Positions 24,674-31,265 of a DNA stretch of 64,000 nt are shown piece after piece. This stretch comes from Sinomonas mesophila (GTDB lineage Bacteria > Actinomycetota > Actinomycetes > Actinomycetales > Micrococcaceae). The stretch spans positions 186,256 through 250,255 of the forward strand of contig NZ_KV908325.1 of the NCBI RefSeq assembly GCF_001999765.1. The letters run 5' to 3'. Positions within the stretch are counted from its first letter, which is position 1, and each line of letters begins with the position of its first letter. Below the pieces are notes generated by a model. The model was not told where the DNA came from, ran no database searches, and saw only the letters and a list, made by a program, of their open reading frames with translations. The position numbers and the translations under genes are program-made.

Positions 24674-25500
24674 AGACTCACGAGCTGACCAGAACTCTCG
24701 TCTGGCAGGGCCGTACCGTGTCCTGGGATCGCTTCGGACAGGGCCCGGCTCTCGTCCTCCTGCACGGCACACCCTGGTCATCGGCACTATGGCGCCCGGT
24801 CGCTGACGCCCTCGCCGACCGCTTCACCGTCTACCTCTGGGACATGCCGGGCTACGGCGCGTCGTCCAAGGACCCAGAACACGCCGTCGACCTCGGCGCT
24901 CAGGGCGAGCTGTTCGCGCACCTTCTCCATGAATGGCAGCTCGAGCGGCCCCACGTCATCGCGCACGACGTCGGCGGCGCCGTCGCTCTACGTGCCCGGC
25001 TACTCCACGGGGCACGGTACTCCTCCCTTTGCCTCGTCGACGTCGTGGCCCTTGCCCCCTGGGGCTCATCCTTCTTCACCCTCGTCAAGCAGCATGCAGG
25101 CGTCTTCGCGCAGCTCCCATCGGCAATCCATCGCGGTTCCGTTGAGGCCTATATACGCGGAGCGAGCCACCGTGGGCTGCGGGATGACGACCTCGCGATG
25201 CTCGTCGATCCCTGGACAGGGAAGGAAGGGCAAGCTGCCTTCTACCGGCAGATCGCCCAGGCGGACGAGCGCTTCACCGATGAGGTCGAGCCTCTGTACG
25301 GAACGATTGATGAGCCGACGCACATCATCTGGGGCACCGACGACACCTGGATTCCTGTCGACCGCGCGCACCGCCTCCAAGCACTGATCCCGCACGCAAC
25401 ACTTGAACTCATTCCAGAGGCGGGCCACCTCATTCACCTCGACGCTCCAGTCCAGCTCGCCGCAGAACTCGTGCGCTGGACCGAAACCGTCCGGTCGTAG
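24670..25500 (+). CDS. Alpha/beta hydrolase with Asp nucleophile (epoxide hydrolase/haloalkane dehalogenase type)
   Basis: 276 aa. Oxyanion segment LVLLHGTPWSSALWRPVA (about 28-45) with HGTPW. Nucleophile elbow is AHDVGGAVALR (about 97), i.e. Asp in place of Ser, as in haloalkane dehalogenases, haloacetate dehalogenases and epoxide hydrolases. Acid Asp in IIWGTDDTWIPV; catalytic His in PEAGHLIHLDAP near the C-terminus. The gene uses the GTG at 24670 that overlaps the upstream TGA. Codon usage is visibly less GC-biased than neighbours (for instance CTCTGTACGGAACGATTGAT), suggesting recent acquisition. Not certain to be part of the same pathway. Confidence 0.85.
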   Translation: MKTHELTRTLVWQGRTVSWDRFGQGPALVLLHGTPWSSALWRPVADALADRFTVYLWDMPGYGASSKDPEHAVDLGAQGELFAHLLHEWQLERPHVIAHDVGGAVALRARLLHGARYSSLCLVDVVALAPWGSSFFTLVKQHAGVFAQLPSAIHRGSVEAYIRGASHRGLRDDDLAMLVDPWTGKEGQAAFYRQIAQADERFTDEVEPLYGTIDEPTHIIWGTDDTWIPVDRAHRLQALIPHATLELIPEAGHLIHLDAPVQLAAELVRWTETVRS

Positions 25501-25520
25501 GCGTCTCAGCTCACTCGGCG

Positions 25521-26036
25521 TCAGAGGGCGGCGACGGCCACCACCTCCGGGCGGCCGGGGCCCGGGCCGGGCGCCATGTCCACGAGGGCGAGCTGCGCGA
25601 GGTCCAGCCGCTGGCCAGGGATCGCGCGCCCGCGGCTCGTCGCCGTGACGTGCGGGCGGAACCCCGCCCCGGTGAAGTGCGGGTTCTCGTACGCGAAGCG
25701 CCCCGCGAGCTCCGCGGCGAGCCTGCGCGAAAACCACGAGTGCAGCGACTCGAGCCCGGGATGCGGCTCGACGAGGGCCACGGGCGTGTCGTGCCGGGCG
25801 CCGAAGAGCTCCTCCGCCCCCGCGGTGCACGCGAGCGGGGCATGCCCGCGCGCCGCGTCGCCGAGGACGTGCGCGAGGAGGGGAGTGCCCGCCGTCGTCC
25901 GGAACACCGGCGCGATGGTGACGTGCAGCGGCCAGTCGCGCACCGCATAGCGCTCGCCGACCGCCATGGGCACCAAAGGGAGGACGACGGCGAAGCGGCG
26001 CCACCCGCCGTCGTGCGCGCCAGGCAGCAGCGGCAC
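25521..26036 (-). CDS. 2'-5' RNA ligase family (2H phosphoesterase) protein
   Basis: 171 aa from GTG 26036 (start not certain). Two HxT motifs spaced as in the 2H superfamily: PLHVTIAPVF (about residue 38) and RPHVTATSRG (about residue 130). The superfamily includes 2'-5' RNA ligase/cyclic phosphodiesterase ThpR. Between them lies LHSWFSRRLAAELAGRF. The frame stays open further upstream but that part is Arg/Ser-rich and looks non-coding. The RNA substrate, if any, is unknown. It is convergent with the alpha/beta hydrolase, 20 bp between stops. Confidence 0.78.
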   Translation of the reverse strand: MPLLPGAHDGGWRRFAVVLPLVPMAVGERYAVRDWPLHVTIAPVFRTTAGTPLLAHVLGDAARGHAPLACTAGAEELFGARHDTPVALVEPHPGLESLHSWFSRRLAAELAGRFAYENPHFTGAGFRPHVTATSRGRAIPGQRLDLAQLALVDMAPGPGPGRPEVVAVAAL

Positions 26037-26037
26037 C

Positions 26038-26142
26038 CTAGTGGGCCGCGATCGCGAGGAAGCGGATCGGCAGCTCGACGAGCCGCAGCGGCCCCTGCCT
26101 CGCGCTCGGGCCACCCTCGGGAGGGGTCGGCCGGTGGGTCAC
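26038..26142 (-). CDS. Possible short ORF (34 aa) ahead of 2H phosphoesterase
   Basis: GTG 26142 lies behind a strong GGAGGGGACC. The product is short: MTHRPTPPEGGPSARQGPLR followed by LVELPIRFLAIAAH, stop at 26038, one base before the next GTG. It may be a leader peptide for translational coupling or a conserved small protein; the ATG at 26166 would add 8 residues. It could also mark a frameshifted N-terminus of the phosphoesterase. Low support beyond the ribosome binding site. Confidence 0.3.
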   Translation of the reverse strand: MTHRPTPPEGGPSARQGPLRLVELPIRFLAIAAH

Positions 26143-26252
26143 GGTCCCCTCCTCGATGGGCGTCATGCTGGGAGTATAGGCATGTACAAGGTGTGATTCA
26201 TCGGCCTCTCCGTGGGGCGGCCCACCCGGACCCGCCCCACTAGGCTGACCCC

Positions 26253-27185
26253 ATGACCTCCACCGCCCCCGCCCTCCGCGTCGCCGTCCACGGCGAGCTG
26301 CTGCCCTACCTCACCGGCGCGATCGAGGCGGGAGGAGGCGGCGTCGTCGGGCTCCACGACGAGCCCGAGGCCCTCGTCCTGGACCACGGCAACGACAAGT
26401 CCGCGCTCAAGGGCATCCTCGACGCGACGCCGTCGATCCGCTGGGTGCAGCTGCCCTCGGCCGGGATCGAGGCGTACGCCGACGCGCTCGCGGCGCACCC
26501 CGAGAAGCTCTGGACGAGTGCCAAGGGCGCCTACGCCAAGCCCGTCGCCGAGCACGCCCTCGCCCTGATTCTTGCGCTCCTGCGGCATCTGCCCGAGCGC
26601 GCCACCGCCCGCTCGTGGGGCCGCTCCGCCGGCACGTCGCTGCACGGGCTGCGCGCGGTCGTCATCGGTGCCGGGGGAGTGGGGCTCGAGACGCTCCGGC
26701 TGCTCCTGGCGTTCGACGTCGAGGTCGACGTCGTGCGCCGCACCCCCGCGCCCGTCCCCGGCGCCCGGAGCACAACGACGACGGCGGACATGCCCGCGCT
26801 CTTGCCGGAGGCCGACGTCGTCATCGTCGCCGCGGCGCTGACCCCCGGGACGGCGCGGCTCATCGGAGAGGCGGAGCTCGAGGCCATGAAGCCGTCCGCG
26901 GTGCTGGTGAACATCGCGCGGGGCGGGCTCGTCGACACGGACGCGCTCGTCGCCGCGCTCGCGGACGGGCGCATCGCCGGCGCGGCCCTCGACGTGACCG
27001 ACCCCGAGCCGCTGCCCGACGGGCACCCGCTCTGGGACGAGCCGCGGGCCCTCATCACTCCCCACACCGCGGACACGATCGAGATGATCCGCCCGCTCCT
27101 CGGCGAGCGCGTCACGGAGAACCTGCGCCGGCTCGCCGAGGGCCGCCAGCTCGAGGGCCTCGTGGACGCCGCCGCGGGGTACTGA
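26253..27185 (+). CDS. D-isomer-specific 2-hydroxyacid dehydrogenase
   Basis: 310 aa, NAD-binding 2-hydroxyacid dehydrogenase. Rossmann motif VVIGAGGVGLETLRLLLAF (about 137-155), the substrate-binding Arg in NIARGGLVDTDAL (about 222), Glu in DVTDPEPLPDGHPLW and catalytic His in LITPHTADT (about 270). The N-terminal catalytic half is compact (WVQLPSAGIEAYADAL). It reduces 2-oxo acids to D-2-hydroxy acids or the reverse; hydroxypyruvate or glyoxylate reductase are common roles. It is monocistronic-looking; a 23-bp-stem hairpin follows. Confidence 0.9.
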   Translation: MTSTAPALRVAVHGELLPYLTGAIEAGGGGVVGLHDEPEALVLDHGNDKSALKGILDATPSIRWVQLPSAGIEAYADALAAHPEKLWTSAKGAYAKPVAEHALALILALLRHLPERATARSWGRSAGTSLHGLRAVVIGAGGVGLETLRLLLAFDVEVDVVRRTPAPVPGARSTTTTADMPALLPEADVVIVAAALTPGTARLIGEAELEAMKPSAVLVNIARGGLVDTDALVAALADGRIAGAALDVTDPEPLPDGHPLWDEPRALITPHTADTIEMIRPLLGERVTENLRRLAEGRQLEGLVDAAAGY

Positions 27186-27200
27186 CCCCCGCCTTCCCTT

Positions 27201-27267
27201 CCCAACGCCGCATCGCAACACGCGGGAATGGCTCCGGGATAACAGCGTGTTGCGATGCGGCGTTGGG
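27201..27267. repeat. Palindromic intergenic repeat AACGCCGCATCGCAACACGC (copy 1)
   Basis: Left arm 27201-27223 and right arm 27245-27267 pair over 23 bp without mismatch, loop about 21 nt. The 20-nt arm core is identical to the element at 59390-59450. It lies right after the dehydrogenase stop and ends 20 bp before the start of the next gene, so it may act as terminator or as structured leader. Confidence 0.9.
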
Positions 27268-27287
27268 GGGCCTGCGAGGATGGGACG

Positions 27288-27785
27288 GTGACGATCCTCA
27301 AGACGAGCCCCGCAGGCACCGTGACCCCCCGCTCCCTCTACCGCGCGCTCGCGCTGGCCGAGATGGCCACGTGGACCATGCTCATCGTGGGCATGGTGCT
27401 CAAGTACGTGGTCCGGGTCGGCGACTGGCCCGTGCAGGTGGCCGGCATGGCTCACGGGATCGTCTTTGTCTCCTTCGCCGTGACGGCCGCGTTCGTCGGC
27501 GTGAACCAGCACTGGCCCGTGGCGCGGATCGCCGCCGCGGTCGCGACCGCCGTCGTACCCTACGCGACGTACCCGTTCGACCGCTGGCTCGAGCGCGGGG
27601 GCCACCTCGAGGGCGGCTGGCGGCGCGAGCGCACCGACGACCCGCGCGACCACACCGCGGCGAGCGCCGTCCTGCGCGTGCTGCTTGCGCACCCACTCGC
27701 GCTCGGCGCGGGGATGGCCGTCGCCGTGGCCGGGATCGTCGCCACGCTCCTCTTCCTCGGCCCGCCCACCGAGTGGGGCCGCTGA
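27288..27785 (+). CDS. DUF3817-type integral membrane protein
   Basis: 165 aa, three to four hydrophobic segments: ALAEMATWTMLIVGMVLKYV (about 20-40), GMAHGIVFVSFAVTAAFVGV (about 54-73), IAAAVATAVVPYATYPFDRW and ALGAGMAVAVAGIVATLLFL at the C-terminus. The N-terminal E-x-x-T-W-T and AHG...F motifs are those of DUF3817, a widespread actinobacterial membrane family of unknown role. GTG 27288 follows GAGGATGGGAC. It is preceded by the palindromic repeat and followed 37 bp later by a Nudix gene. Confidence 0.82.
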   Translation: MTILKTSPAGTVTPRSLYRALALAEMATWTMLIVGMVLKYVVRVGDWPVQVAGMAHGIVFVSFAVTAAFVGVNQHWPVARIAAAVATAVVPYATYPFDRWLERGGHLEGGWRRERTDDPRDHTAASAVLRVLLAHPLALGAGMAVAVAGIVATLLFLGPPTEWGR

Positions 27786-27822
27786 TCCTCCGGCCATGCC
27801 GTGCCGGACTAGATTGAGGCGC

Positions 27823-28605
27823 ATGGGACACGCTGAAGAGACGGCCGACTCGCCGCTCGTGGGGGAGGCCGCGACCGTCGTGCTGCTGCGCGAGGCGCCT
27901 GAAGCGGCAGGCGTGGAGGTGCTCCTCCTCGAGCGGCCCCACTCGGGCACCTTTGCCGGCGCGTGGGTCTTCCCGGGCGGGCGTGTGGACCCGGAGGACG
28001 CCGTCGCCGGTGAGGCGGTGGCAGGGGAGTCGGGCGGCGATGCGCCTCCCTGGGATCCCGCGCACGACGCCGGGTGGCCGGCGTGGCGGGGCGTCCCGCC
28101 GGAGCACGGGGCGGCGCTGGGCCGGGCCGCCGTGCGCGAGACGCTCGAGGAGACGGGCCTCGCGCTGGACGCCGCCGCCCTCGTCCCCCTGTCCCACTGG
28201 ATCCCGCCGATCGGGGCGCCCAAGCGGCTGCGCACGTGGTTCTTCCTCGCAGAGCACCCGGGCGGTGAGGTGCGGCTCAACCCGGGCGAGCACGTCGGCT
28301 TCGAGTGGCTCACGCCCGCCGCAGCGCTGGAGCGGCACGCGGACGGCGACGTCGTCCTCGCTCCGCCCACGTGGATGACCCTCCACGGCCTGCGCGAGGC
28401 GGCCGGCGTGCGGGCGGTGCTCGCGGCGCGTGCGGCCGTGCCCGGGTTCGAGCGCTATTTCAGCCATCCGCTCCGCGGCCAGGACGGCGTGCTCGCGGTC
28501 ATGTGGGAGGGCGACGCCCAATACGACGACCCCTTCGCGGGCGGGCACGCGCGGCACCGCCTCTGGACCGCATCCCTCCCCTGGCGCTACGAGCGCACGC
28601 CCTGA
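27823..28605 (+). CDS. Nudix hydrolase
   Basis: 260 aa. The Nudix helix is present but interrupted by an insertion: FPGGRVDPEDAVAG, a 35-residue Gly/Pro/Trp-rich insert, then GRAAVRETLEETGLAL with the R-E-T-x-E-E catalytic core. This GGR-insert layout is seen in the RNU7/NUDT19-like group that hydrolyses CoA or other nucleoside-diphosphate derivatives; the assignment to a substrate is inference. The C-terminal half includes HGLREAAGVRAVL. ATG 27823 has GAGG upstream. A strong hairpin at 28633 ends the transcript. Confidence 0.85.
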   Translation: MGHAEETADSPLVGEAATVVLLREAPEAAGVEVLLLERPHSGTFAGAWVFPGGRVDPEDAVAGEAVAGESGGDAPPWDPAHDAGWPAWRGVPPEHGAALGRAAVRETLEETGLALDAAALVPLSHWIPPIGAPKRLRTWFFLAEHPGGEVRLNPGEHVGFEWLTPAAALERHADGDVVLAPPTWMTLHGLREAAGVRAVLAARAAVPGFERYFSHPLRGQDGVLAVMWEGDAQYDDPFAGGHARHRLWTASLPWRYERTP

Positions 28606-28632
28606 CCCGGCAGACCCTCCGATCCCCAACAG

Positions 28633-28671
28633 CGCCCCTCGTCATGGACTGCATGACGAGGGGCGCTTCAG
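28633..28671 (+). terminator. Rho-independent-type terminator after Nudix gene
   Basis: GCGCCCCTCGTCATG pairs with CATGACGAGGGGCGC across a short ACTG loop, 15 bp, immediately followed by TTCAG. No long T-run, as is usual in actinobacteria. Confidence 0.8.
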
Positions 28672-28672
28672 T

Positions 28673-28718
28673 GCGCCCTCAAAAAGGTATTGCCTTAATC
28701 ATACAATGATATATATTT
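28673..28718 (+). promoter_or_regulatory. Conserved promoter/operator element B (shared with 21849)
   Basis: GCGCCCTCAAAAAGGTA then TTGCCTTAATCATACAATG. TTGCCT (28690-28695) and TATATT (28712-28717) are 16 bp apart. Compared with element A the first 36-38 bases differ at only a few positions and one small gap, and the distance between the two hexamers is the same. It directs transcription towards the damaged MFS gene. The AT-rich patch stands out sharply from the GC-rich surroundings. Confidence 0.6.
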
Positions 28719-28832
28719 AGTGGCACACATCACGCCTCGAGCAGCGGGGCGAAGGAAGGGTGGCAGCGGACGCGCAGTGCCGAGCGCGGTCCATCGTGAT
28801 CAGGCCGCCCTTCGGACCAAAGGAGTGATCCA

Positions 28833-30100
28833 GTGTCAGCACTAAACAACGCAACGACGAGTCGGGGAGGTGCCTCGACGGCGAGCAAGCGGCGCTTCCC
28901 GTGTCGGGGAGGATGGCGGAGGACCTTCAGCTCACGGCGTTCTGGCAGGGCCTCATCGCCGCGGCCGCGCTGATCGGCATCCTGATCGGCTCGCCGCTCG
29001 GCGGCTGGGCCGCCGACAAGTTCGGCCGCAAGCCGATCTTCATGTTCGACATCGGCCTCTTCGCCATCGGCTCGGGCATGCAGTTCTTCGTCGACTCACC
29101 GGCGCTGCTCATCGTCGTGCGGCTGCTCATGGGCATCGCGATCGGCACCGAGTACGCGGTGGGCTGGCCCCTCATGGCCGAGTTCTCGCCCACCCATCTG
29201 CGCGGGAAGCTCATGGCCGCCATGGGCATCGCCTGGTACGGCGGCTTCATGGTCGCGTTCCTGATCGGCCACCTGCTCAGCGAGTACACCGACCTGAGCT
29301 GGCACTTCATCCTGGGCACGAGCACCTTCCTCGCGGTGGCGCTGTTCCTCGCCCGGCTTGGCCTGCCGGAGTCGCCGCGCTGGCTGTGGAGCGTGGGCCG
29401 CAAGGACGAGGCCCGCGCCCTCGCCTACAGGTACATGCCCGACGACGCGCTCGACGACGTCCAGCACGAGGACGTGCGCAAGGGCACCTTCGGCATGCTG
29501 TTCTCCAAGGACTACTGGCGTGCCACGCTCTTTATCTCCGGGTTCTGGTTCTGCGCCGTGACGCCCTACTTCGCGATCGCCACCTTCGCCGACAGCGTGC
29601 TGCAGCAGTACGGCCTCGCCGGCGGGCTTGCCGGCGGCGTGGGGCTCTCTGCCGTCGCGCTGGCCGGGGTCGTCCTCACCTTCCTGCTGATCGAAAGGAT
29701 CGGCCGACGCACGCTGACCGTCCCGCCGCAGTGGCTGTGCGCGATCGTCCTCGCGATCATCGGCCTCTGGGCCGGGGCGCCGGCCATCGTGGTGCTCATC
29801 CTCTTCCTGGTCTTCTCCTTCTTCAACGCGGGGTACAACACGCTGACGAACGTCTACCCCGGCGAGGTCCTCCCGACCGAGATCCGAGGGATCGGAACGG
29901 GGTTCTCGGCCGCCGTCAGCCGCGTGGGGGCCGGCATCGGCATCTTCCTCCTGCCGATGTCGATGGAGAGCCTCGGGGCCGGTCCGACCATGCTGATCGC
30001 CGCCGGAGTCGCCCTCGTCGGTGCCGCCCTGTCCCAGTGGCTGGCTCCCGAGACGAAGGGCAAGACCCTGACCGAGGCCGCAGCGGGGTACTCGCACTGA
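28833..30100 (+). pseudogene. MFS transporter lacking TM1 (5' internal deletion with frame change)
   Basis: GTG 28833 (AAAGGAG upstream) opens a normal-looking N-terminus, MSALNNATTSRGGASTASKR then RF, matching the start style of the intact paralogue at 3356 (tail then KQRRF). Instead of TM1 the sequence jumps near 28896-28901, in another frame, to GRMAEDLQLTAFWQGLIAAA, which corresponds to the loop before TM2. About 27 residues (TM1) appear deleted. From there on the rest is intact: LGGWAADKFGRKP, ESPRWLW, PETKGKTL. Translation from GTG 28901 would give a 399-aa protein with 11 helices. Probably non-functional. Confidence 0.78.
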
Positions 30101-30125
30101 TCATGCGCAGGCCCTGACCACGCGA

Positions 30126-30169
30126 GTGAGCGGACGACGGCGGGTGGGAACCCGCCGTCGTCCGCTCAC
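30126..30169. terminator. Perfect 20-bp-stem hairpin between convergent genes
   Basis: GTGAGCGGACGACGGCGGGT (30126-30145), GGGA loop, and the exact complement at 30150-30169. It lies between the stop at 30100 and the convergent stop at 30196, so a bidirectional terminator. The GACGACGGCG(G) core recurs in hairpins at 32665 and near 48468 and 59984. Confidence 0.85.
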
Positions 30170-30195
30170 GTGGTGCCGCTGCGACGAGACCCGGG

Positions 30196-31143
30196 TCAGA
30201 GCTCCTCGAGGCGGGCGCCGTCGAAGAAGTGGCCGGCCTTGTAGACCATGGGATGGGCCTCTCCCACCTCGGCGTGGCGGACGCGGCCGACGAAGATCGT
30301 GTGGGTCTTCGCCTGGAAGCGCTCCTTGATCTCCGCCTCGAGCGAGGCGGCCGAGCCGTCGATGAGCGGGGTGCCGTGGGGGCCGGCGTGCCACTCGAGG
30401 TCGGCAAACTTGTCCGGGGCCTTGGACGCGAAGGTGCGCACGGTGCCCAGTTGGTCGTTGCTGAGGATGTTGATCCCCAGATGCGAGGACTGGAACAGCG
30501 CCGGGTAGGTCGAGGACGTCTTCTGGACGCAGACGAGCACGAGCGGCGGGTCCAGCGAGATCGAGGCGTAGGAGTTGGCGGCGAGGCCGCGCGGTCGCCC
30601 CTCGTCGTCGACCGTCGTCACGACGGTGACGCCCGTGATGAACTGCCGGTTGAACCCCTTCATGACGTCGGAGGGGAGATTGCCGGAGAGGTTGTCCACG
30701 ACGACGTCCGGGGCCTCCTCGAACGCCGAGCCGAGGGACGGGACGCCGAGGTCGGCCAGGAGCTCGGCGGAGTCCCACGTGACGCGCTCGTAGGCGATGC
30801 GGCCATCGCGCAGCGTGAGCGCGTTCGAGCCCCGGGTCTCGACGACGCCGCCCGTGGGCGGGACCCCGCGGAGCGGCTGCGTGAACGTGCCGGTCGTCGT
30901 CCAGAAGATCGCGACGTCGTCGCCGCTCGCGATGACCTTGTCGATGCGCGTTGTGAGATCGGGGAATGCTGCCCGGACGTCGAGGACCTCCTGCTTGAGC
31001 TCGGCAAGGCCCGTGACCTTCTTCGTTCCGGTGCTCTCGCGCTGGTAGTCGGCGGTGACGATCGCGTCGAGGGCATCGACGTCGCCCTCGTCCCACGCTG
31101 CCTTCCAGGCTGCTGTCACAGTGTCGGTGATCGTCGGTTGCAT
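30196..31143 (-). CDS. SnoaL-like domain fused to flavin reductase domain
   Basis: 315 aa in two parts. Residues 1-135: NTF2/SnoaL-like domain (VTAAWKAAWDEGDVDALDAI, the GTFTQPLRGVPPTGG loop, LTLRDGRIAYERVTW). Residues about 155-312: flavin reductase FMN-binding domain (FNRQFITGVTVVTT, GLAANSYASISLDPPLVLVC, NILSNDQLGTVRTFASKAPD, GHFFDG). At 14050 and 14475 the same two domains are separate, adjacent and translationally coupled. The fusion therefore links both activities in one reaction sequence, presumably with an FMN monooxygenase. No clear SD before ATG 31143. No monooxygenase gene is adjacent. Confidence 0.88.
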   Translation of the reverse strand: MQPTITDTVTAAWKAAWDEGDVDALDAIVTADYQRESTGTKKVTGLAELKQEVLDVRAAFPDLTTRIDKVIASGDDVAIFWTTTGTFTQPLRGVPPTGGVVETRGSNALTLRDGRIAYERVTWDSAELLADLGVPSLGSAFEEAPDVVVDNLSGNLPSDVMKGFNRQFITGVTVVTTVDDEGRPRGLAANSYASISLDPPLVLVCVQKTSSTYPALFQSSHLGINILSNDQLGTVRTFASKAPDKFADLEWHAGPHGTPLIDGSAASLEAEIKERFQAKTHTIFVGRVRHAEVGEAHPMVYKAGHFFDGARLEEL

Positions 31144-31191
31144 GCCACAACCGTAGGACTCGATGCGCGTCGTGCGCGAGGAGGCGCGACA

Positions 31192-31240
31192 TGGTGGGTT
31201 GAGCAGGGTCAGAGGCGCTCCGACCCTGCTCAACCCACCA
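31192..31240 (-). terminator. 19-bp-stem hairpin downstream of aminotransferase gene
   Basis: TGGTGGGTTGAGCAGGGTC (31192-31210) pairs exactly with 31222-31240; 11-nt loop. It lies between the aminotransferase stop and the start of the fusion gene on the same strand, so it should separate the two transcripts. Confidence 0.75.
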
Positions 31241-31265
31241 ATTGCGCCGCAGCGGGCGGCGCGGG

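Noticed and set aside
26039-26114. N-terminal extension of the 2H phosphoesterase frame
   Set aside because: Arg/Ser-rich, before the first family-like residues, and it overlaps a separate short ORF with its own strong ribosome binding site. A start at 26036 is more sensible.
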